From Acinetobacter guerrae (GTDB lineage: Bacteria; Pseudomonadota; Gammaproteobacteria; Pseudomonadales; Moraxellaceae): a stretch of DNA of 64,000 nucleotides. The position numbers were made by a program, and so were the translations under genes. The DNA is taken from NCBI RefSeq assembly GCF_009372255.1, contig NZ_LXGN01000007.1, positions 171,210-235,209 on the forward strand, written 5' to 3'. Positions 38,976-48,444 of this stretch are shown here, piece after piece. A model generated the notes under the pieces. The model did not search any database and was not told the origin of the DNA. It was given only the letters and a program-made list of their open reading frames with translations. Positions within the stretch are counted from its first letter, which is position 1, and each line of letters starts with the position of its first letter.

Positions 38976-39833
38976 ATGCCAGTCGGTACGATTATTGGTT
39001 TAGCCTTTCTCATTTTTGTGGGTGTCACCATCTTTAAAGGGGTGCGTATTGTCCCACAAGGCTATAAATGGATTGTTCAGCGCCTTGGGAAATACCATGC
39101 GACCTTAAGTCCAGGACTTAATTTTGTGATTCCCTATGTCGATGAAGTGGCTTATAAAGTCACCACAAAAGATATTGTATTGGATATCCCCTCTCAGGAA
39201 GTGATTACCCGCGATAATGCAGTTTTGGTCATGAATGCAGTCGCTTATATTAATTTGACCACCCCAGAAAAAGCGGTTTATGGTATTGAGAACTATACAT
39301 GGGCAATTCAAAATCTGGTTCAGACCTCATTACGCTCCATTGTGGGTGAGATGGATCTAGATGATGCATTATCTTCTCGTGACCATATTAAAGCCAAGCT
39401 TAAAGCTGCAATTTCAGATGATATTTCAGACTGGGGCATTACCTTAAAAACAGTTGAAATTCAGGATATTCAACCTTCAACAACAATGCAGGCTGCGATG
39501 GAAGCTCAAGCCGCAGCAGAACGTCAACGTCGTGCAACCGTAACGCGTGCAGATGGTGAAAAACAGGCCGCGATTTTAGAAGCCGATGGACGGTTAGAAG
39601 CATCTCGTCGTGACGCTGAAGCTCAAGTAGTACTCGCTGAAGCTTCGCAAAAAGCCATTGAGATGGTGACTTCGGCAGTCGGTGAACAGGAAATTCCTGT
39701 GGCTTATTTATTGGGCGAACAATATATCAAGGCTATGCAAGATATGGCAAAATCCAACAATGCCAAAACGGTGGTACTCCCTGCCGACGTTCTCAATACT
39801 ATTCGTGGTGTGATGGGGCGAAATCCTTCATAA
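38976..39833 (+). CDS. SPFH/Band 7 protein (QmcA-type paraslipin)
   Basis: A 285-residue protein with an N-terminal membrane anchor (residues ~3-20) and an SPFH domain (RIVPQGYKWIVQRLGKYHAT onward). A helical region rich in Ala/Glu/Gln (~175-230, EAQAAAERQRRATVTRADGE) mediates oligomerisation. QmcA-type proteins form large cage-like assemblies with the NfeD partner encoded just upstream and are linked to FtsH-dependent membrane quality control. Confidence 0.92.
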   Translation: MPVGTIIGLAFLIFVGVTIFKGVRIVPQGYKWIVQRLGKYHATLSPGLNFVIPYVDEVAYKVTTKDIVLDIPSQEVITRDNAVLVMNAVAYINLTTPEKAVYGIENYTWAIQNLVQTSLRSIVGEMDLDDALSSRDHIKAKLKAAISDDISDWGITLKTVEIQDIQPSTTMQAAMEAQAAAERQRRATVTRADGEKQAAILEADGRLEASRRDAEAQVVLAEASQKAIEMVTSAVGEQEIPVAYLLGEQYIKAMQDMAKSNNAKTVVLPADVLNTIRGVMGRNPS

Positions 39834-39855
39834 GCCAATCATCCATCATTCACAC

Positions 39856-39882
39856 AATTCCTTTCCTTCAAGGAAAGGAATT
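39856..39882. terminator. Bidirectional hairpin between SPFH gene and ispA
   Basis: An 11-bp perfect inverted repeat (aattcctttcc / ggaaaggaatt) with a 5-base loop lies in the 67-base gap between convergent genes. It is not followed by a long T-run. Confidence 0.6.
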
Positions 39883-39900
39883 GCTGCTCTGAACAAAAAA

Positions 39901-40809
39901 TCAGTTTTTTCTAGATAATACAAACTGCGCGATTTCTAGCAAGTCTTTGGCAGATTCACCAAAATAATCTAGTGCAGAAAGCGCTTGCTGCTGTAAAGAT
40001 TGGGCATAGTGTTGTGCCTCATCTAAACCCATCAATGCAGGATAAGTCGATTTTTCAACCTGTTCATCTTTACCTGCGGTTTTGCCTAATGTTTCTGTGG
40101 TGGAAATAATATCCAGTACATCATCATGCACCTGAAAGGCTAAACCAATATGTTGTCCAAATTGGCGCAATTGAGGAATGGCTTGATCAGTTCCAGAAAA
40201 TGCCGTAACAGCCCCCATCATAATCGCAGCCTGAATCAAAGCTCCAGTTTTATTACGATGAATGGTTTCTAGTTGATCTTGATTGATCGCTTGTCCTTCT
40301 GCCTGCAAATCCATGACTTGGCCACTGACCATTTTAGAACTTGCAGTTGCTAAAATTTGGACTTGTTTCAACACAATTGCGGTATCAACGCTACTTTGCT
40401 GATCAAATAAACGACTGGTCAAAACCTCAAACGCCATCGACTGTAAAATATCTCCTGCAAGTAAAGCCGTATCTTCGCCAAAAGCCACATGACAGGTCGG
40501 TTGCCCCCTGCGTAACAAATCATTGTCCATACATGGAAGGTCGTCATGTACCAATGAATAGCAATGAATAAATTCAACTGCAACTGCTGCCCGACGTGCC
40601 GCAGCAAAATTTGAATGCTGATTGAGCGATGCTGCTGCATAGCACAGCGCTGGACGTACACGTTTTCCACCCAACATCACAGCATGATAAACCGCAGATT
40701 TTAAAGGTTCAGCCAAAGAGAATGCATCTAAGGCCATTTTTAAATCTTGCTGAATACGCTCTTGTGCCGCAAATAATGCATTGGCATTTACTTGTGAAAT
40801 CGATGTCAC
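39901..40809 (-). CDS. ispA: Farnesyl diphosphate synthase IspA
   Basis: 302 residues from a GTG at 40809, which has a GAGG ribosome site 5 bases upstream and gives the family's usual length. The frame continues 23 codons further up to an ATG, but that extension is not conserved-looking. Asp-rich motifs are HDDLPCMDNDLLRRG and QVHDDVLD. The two-residue insertion in the first motif marks short-chain (C15) synthases. It makes FPP for IspB and undecaprenyl synthesis. Confidence 0.93.
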   Translation of the reverse strand: MTSISQVNANALFAAQERIQQDLKMALDAFSLAEPLKSAVYHAVMLGGKRVRPALCYAAASLNQHSNFAAARRAAVAVEFIHCYSLVHDDLPCMDNDLLRRGQPTCHVAFGEDTALLAGDILQSMAFEVLTSRLFDQQSSVDTAIVLKQVQILATASSKMVSGQVMDLQAEGQAINQDQLETIHRNKTGALIQAAIMMGAVTAFSGTDQAIPQLRQFGQHIGLAFQVHDDVLDIISTTETLGKTAGKDEQVEKSTYPALMGLDEAQHYAQSLQQQALSALDYFGESAKDLLEIAQFVLSRKN

Positions 40810-40981
40810 GACAGCCTCGGATGAAACAAAAAATGAAAGATCTTTACACTCTTGGGTACGATCTGGCGGATTGCCCATAAAGATAACATATTCAATTCAG
40901 CCACATGCTGTTTTCATCAGCTAAAACAAATCTGACACTCTGTTTTGATTAAAAAATGAGGGCGAGGAACTAAGCTTTAGA

Positions 40982-41953
40982 TCACTCCAATGAAATACTT
41001 TTATTTTTTTCGCGGACTTTGACATTCTTAATTGCAAAACACAAACGTGATTCAATTTCAGAAAATGAAGTTAGTTCATGAAGAGAAGGCTTATAGATTG
41101 CAACTGTTGCCGTCAATCTATCTTGAAGACCATTTTCAAACAGATACGCAGCTTCATAAATTGCGATTCGAAGGCGTTCCGCCAAAGTATAAGCTGTCAG
41201 TTCGGATGCATTGGGCATAATGACAACGAATTGCGCAGAATTCAGTCGATAAAGCATACTTTCTTTAGGATTCAAATAACTCTCTAAAAGCTCGGCAATT
41301 TCTTTTAGAGCGACATCTCCCTGACTATAACTATAAGTTTGATTAAATTTTTTGAAATCGTCTAAATCAATCATCAAGGCATAAAAGGGAATATGCTTAT
41401 GTTCTGACTGAGTTTCGCTCAACCATTGTTCCAGAGCCAAACGATTTGCAGCACCTGTGACAGGATCGACATATAAATATTCCTGTAAGCGCAGATTATT
41501 CAGCTCCAGTACACGTTCACGGCGTTTTAACTTGGTTACTTCTGCCCAGACAATCATAATTGCAATAATCTGTTCAGCATCATCCTTTAAAGCGCGCCAG
41601 TAGGTATTATAAAAATGCCCTTTTACATAAAGTTCTTTCTCATAATGCCCTTCCTTATGCTCAAATTGATCGAGTACAGTCACGATTTCATCTTCAATAT
41701 TTTCAAGAAAACTACTTATTGATTTACCTTGCATATATAAGGCATCGCTTGCATATATATCTGCAAACAACTGATTTACTTTCAAAAAAATACCATCGCT
41801 ACTTAAAATAAATGCAGGAATGGGTAATTTATCCAATAAAGACAATGTCGGTACTGAACTTTGAATGGTTTCCTTGGAAATTAAAGGTGTCAGCGTACGT
41901 AATTGTAGCTGCCCTAAAATAAATACCGTTTCTAAATCATTATCATTAAGCAT
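40982..41953 (-). CDS. PAS-GGDEF protein with degenerate active site
   Basis: A 323-residue protein with an N-terminal PAS-like domain (~38-140, LPIPAFILSSDGIFLKVNQL), a short coil and a GGDEF-family fold (DPVTGAANRLALEQWL onward). The signature motif is RLNSAQF (236-242), so GGDEF is replaced by NSAQF and the catalytic acidic residue is lost. No EAL domain follows. It should not make cyclic-di-GMP; it may bind a nucleotide or protein partner. It has no TM segment, so it is cytoplasmic. Confidence 0.85.
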   Translation of the reverse strand: MLNDNDLETVFILGQLQLRTLTPLISKETIQSSVPTLSLLDKLPIPAFILSSDGIFLKVNQLFADIYASDALYMQGKSISSFLENIEDEIVTVLDQFEHKEGHYEKELYVKGHFYNTYWRALKDDAEQIIAIMIVWAEVTKLKRRERVLELNNLRLQEYLYVDPVTGAANRLALEQWLSETQSEHKHIPFYALMIDLDDFKKFNQTYSYSQGDVALKEIAELLESYLNPKESMLYRLNSAQFVVIMPNASELTAYTLAERLRIAIYEAAYLFENGLQDRLTATVAIYKPSLHELTSFSEIESRLCFAIKNVKVREKNKSISLE

Positions 41954-42254
41954 ATTCAGTTATATTTTTCCCACCAGAAGAACATTGTACTCAAAAGTTA
42001 TTCAAAATATGTATTAAAATTAACTTAATTAATTATTTTAATGACTTAATTCTCATAAAGGCACTAAAGATTATCTCAAAACTAGATAGATACTATTCCA
42101 CTAGTCCTAAAATATCGCTCCAATATTATAAAATTTATACACTATTATTTTAATATTATTTAATAAAGCCCTATATTCTTTGTTTGAACTATAGGACTTT
42201 ATATTTTTGATTGATTTAAGTTTACATCAACCTCTATTTTTCAAATATTTTTAT
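41954..42254. other. AT-rich intergenic region with imperfect hairpin
   Basis: 301 bases between two minus-strand genes. An imperfect inverted repeat at 42163-42202 (ataaagccctata / tataggactttat, one mismatch) lies 53 bases past the prpF stop and may be its terminator. Nothing else is visible. Confidence 0.5.
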
Positions 42255-43442
42255 TTAAAAACAATCTTCTGGAACTCGCACCCAGCCTTCCATTAATACT
42301 CGGGCACTGCGACTCATGATGGCTTTTTTCACCACCCATTTTTCTCCATTTCGCTCGGCTTGTGCGCCCACCCGTAAACTTCCTGATGGATGACCAAATC
42401 GTACTGCTTCTCGTGCGCCCCCACCTGCTGCAAGATTGACTAAGGTTCCAGGAATTGCGGCGGCAGTTCCAATAGCTACTGCTGCTGTTCCCATCATGGC
42501 ATGATGTAATTTACCCATAGATAATGCACGTACCAGTAAATCAACATGCTGTGCTTCAACCATTTTCCCACTAGATGATTGATAAGAGTTTGCTGGTGCA
42601 ACAAATGCAATTTTTGGCGTATGTTGACGTGCTGCCGCTTCAGAAATATCTGAAATTAAGCCCATTTGTACAGCACCATAAGCCCGAATTTTTTCAAATC
42701 GTGCAAGTGCTTGGGTATCACTATTAATTGCTTCCTGTAACTCTGTGCCTGTATAGCCGAGATCAGCGGCATTTAAGAAAATCGTGGGAATACCTGCATT
42801 AATAAAAGTCGCTTTGAAGCTTCCAATCTCTGGAACTTCAAGGGTATCCACCACATTTCCTGTAGGAAACATATCGCCGCCCTCTTCACCGTCATCGGCA
42901 GGATCAAGGAATTCAATCTGAACTTCTGCCGCAGGAAAAGTCACACCATCCAGTTCAAAATCGCCTGTTTCTTGAACCTGACCCTGGGTGATAGGTACAT
43001 GGGCAATAATGGTTTTTTCAATATTTTTTTGCCAAATTCTAACGGTACATACACCGTTATCAGGGATACGGCTCGCATCCACTAAGCCATTACTAATTGC
43101 AAAAGAACCCACCGCAGCAGTTAAGTTGCCACAATTTCCACTCCAGTCAACAAAAGGCTGATCAATCGATACTTGTCCAAATAAGTAATCGACATCATGC
43201 TCTGGTTGGGTACTCTTTGCCAGAATCACCGTTTTACTGGTACTTGATGTTGCACCACCCATTCCATCAATTTGTTTACCATACGGATCTGGACTACCAA
43301 TAACCCGAAGTAATAGCTGATCTCTTGCTTGCCCTGCAATTTTCGCGGATTCAGGTAAATCATCCAGTTTAAAGAAAACTCCTTTACTGGTTCCACCACG
43401 CATATAAGTAGCTGGAATTTTAACTTGTGGTCGAGAACTCAT
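42255..43442 (-). CDS. prpF: PrpF-type 2-methylaconitate cis-trans isomerase
   Basis: A 395-residue two-lobed diaminopimelate-epimerase-like protein. PrpF signatures are ATYMRGGTSKGVFF (~12-25), DGMGGATSSTSKTVI and QPFVDWSGNCGNLTAAVGSF with the active-site Cys, then GAREAVRFGHPSG. In the methylcitrate pathway it isomerises trans- to cis-2-methylaconitate for AcnD. Here it stands alone without prpB, prpC or acnD, so a related isomerase role (for example oxalomesaconate tautomerase) is possible. Confidence 0.82.
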   Translation of the reverse strand: MSSRPQVKIPATYMRGGTSKGVFFKLDDLPESAKIAGQARDQLLLRVIGSPDPYGKQIDGMGGATSSTSKTVILAKSTQPEHDVDYLFGQVSIDQPFVDWSGNCGNLTAAVGSFAISNGLVDASRIPDNGVCTVRIWQKNIEKTIIAHVPITQGQVQETGDFELDGVTFPAAEVQIEFLDPADDGEEGGDMFPTGNVVDTLEVPEIGSFKATFINAGIPTIFLNAADLGYTGTELQEAINSDTQALARFEKIRAYGAVQMGLISDISEAAARQHTPKIAFVAPANSYQSSSGKMVEAQHVDLLVRALSMGKLHHAMMGTAAVAIGTAAAIPGTLVNLAAGGGAREAVRFGHPSGSLRVGAQAERNGEKWVVKKAIMSRSARVLMEGWVRVPEDCF

Positions 43443-43548
43443 GATCCTTCATCCTTTTCATTTATATTTGTGCATCACCCAAATAAGGCATATCTAATTT
43501 TATACATCATATAAGCAAAAAAATCAGATGTATAAATGGCTATTTGCA

Positions 43549-44400
43549 TTACTTGGTTGAATTTAACTTGTTAAGTGCTAAGTTTCTAATATCTTCGCTT
43601 TCATCATTTAAGAAGTATTCAGCCATTTCAGGTAGTTCAACCAACACTTTTTTGCGAATTTTAGGGTCTAGGTCAGTTTTTAGTTTTGATGCAAAAGATT
43701 TGTCTATATGAAAACACAACGATTTAATATCAGCCGATTCATCGTTTATAAAGAGTTCAGCTAGATTTTTATGCTGATACAGCGCATTCCATCTAACCTT
43801 TAAACTTTTGTCATTCACATACTGTCTAGCACACACCTCCCATTTTGCACACCACTCTCGTACAAAGTCAGAAGAATCATTCATCAATTTCAAACCATAT
43901 TCTTCACTTTTCACAGCAACTACAGCACGAACATAGTGATGTGTATCGTTTAAAAGTACATCTGAAATCTTTGTTGAAGCATATACACAGGAAGCCCGAA
44001 CATCAGGACTTTTATCATTCATTAACTCATGTGCAATTAACTTGTTATTTTTAGCTGCTCTCATTCGCACATCATCACATTGACTATGCGCCATAACAAC
44101 CAAACTACTAGCCCACTTCGCACAACCGACATCAAAAAATTCCCAAAAATCTTCATTATTTTTTAATTCTTCAATGAATTTTTGGTGTGAGTTTGTAATT
44201 GTTGAAAATTTTTTAGATATTTCTTCATCATTACAGATGCCTTCAAATAGCCCTTGATGGTATTCCATAAAGTCATCATAACTAAGGTCTTGGCAAATCA
44301 TATCAATATAAAATGGCACATCTGCAAGTTTCATTTTAAAAGGCTTGTGGAGTATATTACCTACATAATATCTACAATTATGGCATGAAAAAATAAGCAT
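43549..44400 (-). CDS. Helical-repeat protein (HEAT/leucine-rich-variant-like)
   Basis: A 283-residue protein. After an N-terminal Cys pair (SCHNCRYY) and a ~95-residue helical region come about eight repeats of 22-25 residues with the core (L/Y)-x-ND-x-S-x-(D/F)-(V/I)-R (for example LMNDKSPDVRA, LLNDTHHYVRA, FLNDESEDIRN). This resembles HEAT-like or leucine-rich-variant solenoids that bind proteins. A shorter start at 44334 is possible. Neighbours give no clue to partners. Confidence 0.65.
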   Translation of the reverse strand: MLIFSCHNCRYYVGNILHKPFKMKLADVPFYIDMICQDLSYDDFMEYHQGLFEGICNDEEISKKFSTITNSHQKFIEELKNNEDFWEFFDVGCAKWASSLVVMAHSQCDDVRMRAAKNNKLIAHELMNDKSPDVRASCVYASTKISDVLLNDTHHYVRAVVAVKSEEYGLKLMNDSSDFVREWCAKWEVCARQYVNDKSLKVRWNALYQHKNLAELFINDESADIKSLCFHIDKSFASKLKTDLDPKIRKKVLVELPEMAEYFLNDESEDIRNLALNKLNSTK

Positions 44401-44682
44401 ATAAGTAAAAAATCAAATTAACAACTCTCAACCTTGAATTGCAAATAGCCGTATAAATATGTAGATGTAACGCTAGAAGATTTATTTTCTAACACTGCTG
44501 CCCTTTTTCTCAATGGCCTAAATCATTGCTAAATGATTTAAAATGTCCATGAATCGATCGAAATCATGACAAATTCGACTATTAAGTTCAACTAAAGTCG
44601 ATCGCTTTTTTTATAGTCAGGCTAGGCTAAAACCACTCGATCTATTAGAATAGCCAACTTATTCACGGTCGAGCGAAGTCCT

Positions 44683-46047
44683 TTGAACAACGATTCTTCA
44701 AAACTTCAGCGGGGGTTAAAAAACCGTCATATCCAGTTGATTGCCATGGGAGGCGCAATTGGTACAGGTTTATTTCTTGGTTCCGCACAAGTTATTCAAT
44801 CTGCTGGTCCCTCTATTATTTTAGGTTATGCCATTGGTGGCTTAATTGCTTTTCTAATCATGCGCCAGCTTGGTGAAATGATCGTAGAAGAGCCTGTTGC
44901 TGGTTCATTTAGCCATTTTGCCAATAAATATTGGGGGAAGTTTCCTGGCTTTTTAGCAGGCTGGAACTACTGGATTTTGTATGTTTTAGTGGCCATGACT
45001 GAACTTACAGCAGTCGCCAAATATATTAACTATTGGTGGCCTCATATTCCGTCATGGATTTCTGTGCTGTTTTTCTTTGTAGTCATTACTGCAATTAACT
45101 TAACCAATGTTAAGTTTTATGGTGAATCTGAATTTTGGCTTGCGATTATCAAAGTGGTTGCGGTCATTTCCATGATCATTTTTGGTCTTTATCTGCTTTT
45201 TACTGCGGGAGCAGATTCAACTGCGTCATTTAGTAATCTATGGACACATGGTGGATTTTTTCCAAATGGGTTTGATGGATTATTTTATATGCTAGCCTTT
45301 TTGATGTTTGCCTTTGGTGGGATTGAACTGATCGGTATGGCTGCGGCAGAAGCTGATAATCCAAAGAAAACTATTCCAAAAGCGATCAATCAGGTGGTGA
45401 TTCGTATCCTGATTTTCTATGTAGGTTCATTGACTATTCTGCTTTCTTTAGTGCCGTGGAATCAATTGGATTTAGGTGGTCTAGATAAAAGTCCCTTTGT
45501 CATGATCTTTAGTCAATTAGGGATTGGCTGGGCAGCTCACTTATTGAATTTTATTATTTTGACTGCCGCATTATCTGTTTATAACAGTGGTATGTATGCC
45601 AATAGCCGTATGCTTTATGGTCTAGCTCAACAGGGCAACGCACCAGCCGTATTTAAAAAAGTCAATAAAGAAGGGGTTCCAATTCCTGCCGTTTTGTTGT
45701 CTGCGGTATTGATTTTCGGTTGTGTATTACTGAACTATTTTGTTCCTGAAGATGCGCTTGGGCACTTAATGTATGTTGTAGTGGGTGCATTGGTTCTAAA
45801 TTGGGCCATGATCAGTCTAACCCATTTAAAATTCAGATCGGCAATGAAAGCTTTGCATCACAAGGTATCATTCCCTGCGCTTTGGTCGCCAGTAAGTAAC
45901 TACATCGTTCTACTGTTTATTGCGGTTGTTCTTTATATTATGTGGACGCAAGGGTTTAAGGAATCTGTCATCATGATTCCTGTCTGGATTGTGGTCATGT
46001 ATTTACTATACAAGTTGCTAAATTCGAAGACTTCTACGTCTGAATAA
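44683..46047 (+). CDS. AroP-like amino acid permease, TTG start
   Basis: A 454-residue, twelve-TM amino acid permease of the AAT family. NRHIQLIAMGGAIGTGLFLG (~15-34) and MFAFGGIELIGMAAAEADNP are typical of AroP/PheP/GabP. The best start is TTG at 44683 with GAGCGAAG upstream; the first ATG is at codon 22, inside TM1, so it cannot be used. Aromatic or small neutral amino acids are likely substrates, imported with protons. The tRNA gene begins 58 bases after the stop. Confidence 0.88.
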   Translation: MNNDSSKLQRGLKNRHIQLIAMGGAIGTGLFLGSAQVIQSAGPSIILGYAIGGLIAFLIMRQLGEMIVEEPVAGSFSHFANKYWGKFPGFLAGWNYWILYVLVAMTELTAVAKYINYWWPHIPSWISVLFFFVVITAINLTNVKFYGESEFWLAIIKVVAVISMIIFGLYLLFTAGADSTASFSNLWTHGGFFPNGFDGLFYMLAFLMFAFGGIELIGMAAAEADNPKKTIPKAINQVVIRILIFYVGSLTILLSLVPWNQLDLGGLDKSPFVMIFSQLGIGWAAHLLNFIILTAALSVYNSGMYANSRMLYGLAQQGNAPAVFKKVNKEGVPIPAVLLSAVLIFGCVLLNYFVPEDALGHLMYVVVGALVLNWAMISLTHLKFRSAMKALHHKVSFPALWSPVSNYIVLLFIAVVLYIMWTQGFKESVIMIPVWIVVMYLLYKLLNSKTSTSE

Positions 46048-46105
46048 AAAATTAAAAAAGTTATTGCTTAGGCAATAACTTTTTTGTTTATAATCATAAA
46101 ATTAT

Positions 46106-46181
46106 GCGCTTGTAGCTTAACTGGATAGAGCAGTTGCCTCCTAAGTGACCGACGTGGGTTCGAGTCCCGCCGAGCGCACCA
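46106..46181 (+). tRNA. tRNA-Arg (anticodon CCT)
   Basis: 76 bases including encoded CCA. The acceptor stem is gcgcttg with cgagcgc, the anticodon stem gttgc/gtgac holds the loop ctCCTaa, and the T-arm has ttcgagt. The anticodon stem has two G-U pairs. Arg(CCT) genes are common integration targets; a P4-type integrase starts 167 bases downstream. Confidence 0.93.
46160..46181 (+). other. Probable left attachment site in the tRNA 3' end
   Basis: P4-type integrases recombine in the T-arm to 3' end of tRNA genes, and the integrase gene faces away from the tRNA just downstream. The exact core cannot be set because no second copy of this sequence was seen up to 64000. Confidence 0.45.
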
Positions 46182-46348
46182 CCCCCATAGCAAAATATAA
46201 AATAATTTAGTTAAAAATAGTTTATATTCATATAGATAAAATAAAAACATAACAAAATATAAGTAAATGTATAAGGATATAGTTGCAAAATACAAGGATA
46301 TGATTGAGGATATATAAAGTTCTACTAAATATGTATCCTTATTCAATC

Positions 46349-47674
46349 ATGGCCAAAAAGACAATTCCGCTATCTGACTCCAAATGTACTGGGGCAAAAC
46401 CACAGGAAAAAGACTACTCTTTGTATGATGGTAATGGGCTAATACTATTCATTCGAAAGAGTGGTTCGAAGGTATGGCGATTTAAATATAAGAGAGCTAA
46501 TGGCAAAGATGGCTTAATGACTTTAGGTAACTTCCCAGCTTTAAGCTTAAAAGCTGCCCGGACTAAGCGCCGTGAATTAGAAGAACTAATTGCTAATGGT
46601 ATAGATCCAATTGAATACGGTGAAATACAAAAAGCTAAACTAGAGAATAAATATAATTTTGAATCTATAGCTCGAGAGTGGCACACCGCATATAAAAATA
46701 CTGGGCGCTGGGGTCCTGAAACAGCAGAAAGGGCTCTTAAGAATATGGAGGATTATGTTTTCCCCAAACTAGGGGAAAAACCCATTGATGCAATCAAGTC
46801 AAAAGAACTCGTTCAAGTAATTAAAACTATTGAAGACTTAGGTTATACAGAAGTTGTAAAAAAGACACGCCAGCGGCTAACAAGTATTTTTGCATTTGCA
46901 ATATCTAAAGGGTTTATTGAAACGAACCCAGCTTACAGTTTACAAGATATATTCGTTCTTACAAAGAAAACAAAGCATCATCCTCAGTTACCGTTAGAAA
47001 AACTGCCAGAGTTACAATCTAAGCTATTGGTCGATACTGGTTATCCTTTAACACGTTTATGTGTGGAGTTTGCATTACATACTTTTGCTCGTTCAAGTGA
47101 AATCAGATTTGCTAGATGGAAAGAATTTGATTTTGAGAATGCTATATGGACCATTCCCCCAACTAGAGATTTTGTAGAAGGTTACAAGTATTCTCACCGT
47201 GGGGCGAAAATGAAGACTTCACATTTAATTCCACTCTCGAAACAGGCACTGGCAATAATAAAAGAGATTTATAGATACAGCGGCCATACTCAAAATGTAT
47301 TTCCTAAAAATGGCGACCCTCACGGATTTATGAGTGAATCAACCATTAATAAAGCTTTACGCCGTCTTGGATATGACACAAACACTGAAGTGTGCGGTCA
47401 CGGATTTAGAGGAATGGCCTGTGCTGCATTGATTCAGAGTAAATTATTTCAAAAAGATGCTGTTGAAAAACAAATGAGTCACCAAGAGCGTAATAATGTA
47501 CGGCTTGCATATATCCATAAAGCAGAGTTCTTAGAAGAAAGAAGAACTATGCTCAACTGGTGGAGTGATTATTTAGATGCGACTAAAGAGACAAGTATTA
47601 GCCCATATGATTATACAGCCAAGATTTTAGGCGATGAAATCATACAGTTCCAGTATGCAAAGTTAGCAAAGTAG
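46349..47674 (+). CDS. P4-type tyrosine integrase
   Basis: 441 residues from the ATG at 46349 (MAKKTIPLSD); earlier in-frame starts lack support. The N-terminal arm-binding domain (DUF4102) contains LYDGNGLILFIRKSGSKVWR, followed by a core-binding domain (~100-190) and the catalytic domain. Its residues are Arg in FARSSEIRFARW, HGFR and the nucleophile Tyr in LAYIHKAEFLEERR. It integrates and, with an AlpA-like partner, excises the element at tRNA-Arg. Confidence 0.92.
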   Translation: MAKKTIPLSDSKCTGAKPQEKDYSLYDGNGLILFIRKSGSKVWRFKYKRANGKDGLMTLGNFPALSLKAARTKRRELEELIANGIDPIEYGEIQKAKLENKYNFESIAREWHTAYKNTGRWGPETAERALKNMEDYVFPKLGEKPIDAIKSKELVQVIKTIEDLGYTEVVKKTRQRLTSIFAFAISKGFIETNPAYSLQDIFVLTKKTKHHPQLPLEKLPELQSKLLVDTGYPLTRLCVEFALHTFARSSEIRFARWKEFDFENAIWTIPPTRDFVEGYKYSHRGAKMKTSHLIPLSKQALAIIKEIYRYSGHTQNVFPKNGDPHGFMSESTINKALRRLGYDTNTEVCGHGFRGMACAALIQSKLFQKDAVEKQMSHQERNNVRLAYIHKAEFLEERRTMLNWWSDYLDATKETSISPYDYTAKILGDEIIQFQYAKLAK

Positions 47675-47764
47675 CTACTTCTAGAGTTATCGATTGTGTC
47701 CAATTAGTAGTTATTAACAATTTTGCAGAATTAGACCAAATTGTAAATTTTAGAGTTGGAAATT

Positions 47765-48382
47765 ATGATGAAACATAAAAATAAAGAATCAAATATTAAC
47801 GATACAATTCCATTTCCAGAATTTAAAGATCCTATTTCGTGTTTAGGAAAACTACTTTATACACAAAAAGCATTTGAAGAAAAAACTAAAGAAATTGAAA
47901 AATATAACCGACATCAAGCTGGAAGAATTACATTAATAAGATTGATGAAACTTCTAGATTTAATGGATGCTTATGGAATTAAAAAAACAAATGGCGATAC
48001 TATGTGGATGGCTCTAGCCTATAAGCTAGCTGAAAAGCACGAGCCAAGCTTCCAGATTGAAAAAGCACCTCGAGGACGTCCATCAAAGTGGGATACATTC
48101 AGCTTATTTGGAATCTATTGCATAATTGAATTTGTTAAATTTAACAACACTATTACAGATGATAGTCATGCATGTAAGACCGCTATTTCAAAAATTCTAA
48201 AATATACAAAAATCAATATTTCGCAAAAGACTCTCCAAAATAAGTATGCAGAGTCTAAAAGTAAAAGTAATCCGTTTATTTATTTTGTAAAAAATGCAAA
48301 AACTGAGGATCAAAGGAAAGAGCTTATAATGTATGGGATGCATACTTATTTGGATAGTTTGAAAGAAAAATCATCCCAATAA
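47765..48382 (+). CDS. Hypothetical phage protein
   Basis: 205 residues from the ATG at 47765, which follows a GTTGGAAA ribosome-type site. The protein is rich in Lys and Asn and predicted helical, with a middle KAPRGRPSKWDTFSLFGIYC segment. It has no signal or TM segment. I do not recognise a family. It lies between the integrase and the AlpA-like gene, a position often used for immunity or accessory genes. Confidence 0.6.
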   Translation: MMKHKNKESNINDTIPFPEFKDPISCLGKLLYTQKAFEEKTKEIEKYNRHQAGRITLIRLMKLLDLMDAYGIKKTNGDTMWMALAYKLAEKHEPSFQIEKAPRGRPSKWDTFSLFGIYCIIEFVKFNNTITDDSHACKTAISKILKYTKINISQKTLQNKYAESKSKSNPFIYFVKNAKTEDQRKELIMYGMHTYLDSLKEKSSQ

Positions 48383-48444
48383 ATATCAATCCCCGTATTT
48401 TCGGGATAGCAACGAAAACACACTTCAACCATATTCTTATAAAT

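Noticed and set aside
44554..44620. Separated cgatcg-type inverted repeats before the permease gene
   Set aside because: Short, far apart and common in sequence; no support for a regulatory role.
46068..46346. 92-codon minus-strand ORF across the tRNA gene
   Set aside because: It is the antisense of tRNA-Arg (the familiar spurious RRDSNPRR-type translation) plus AT-rich flank.
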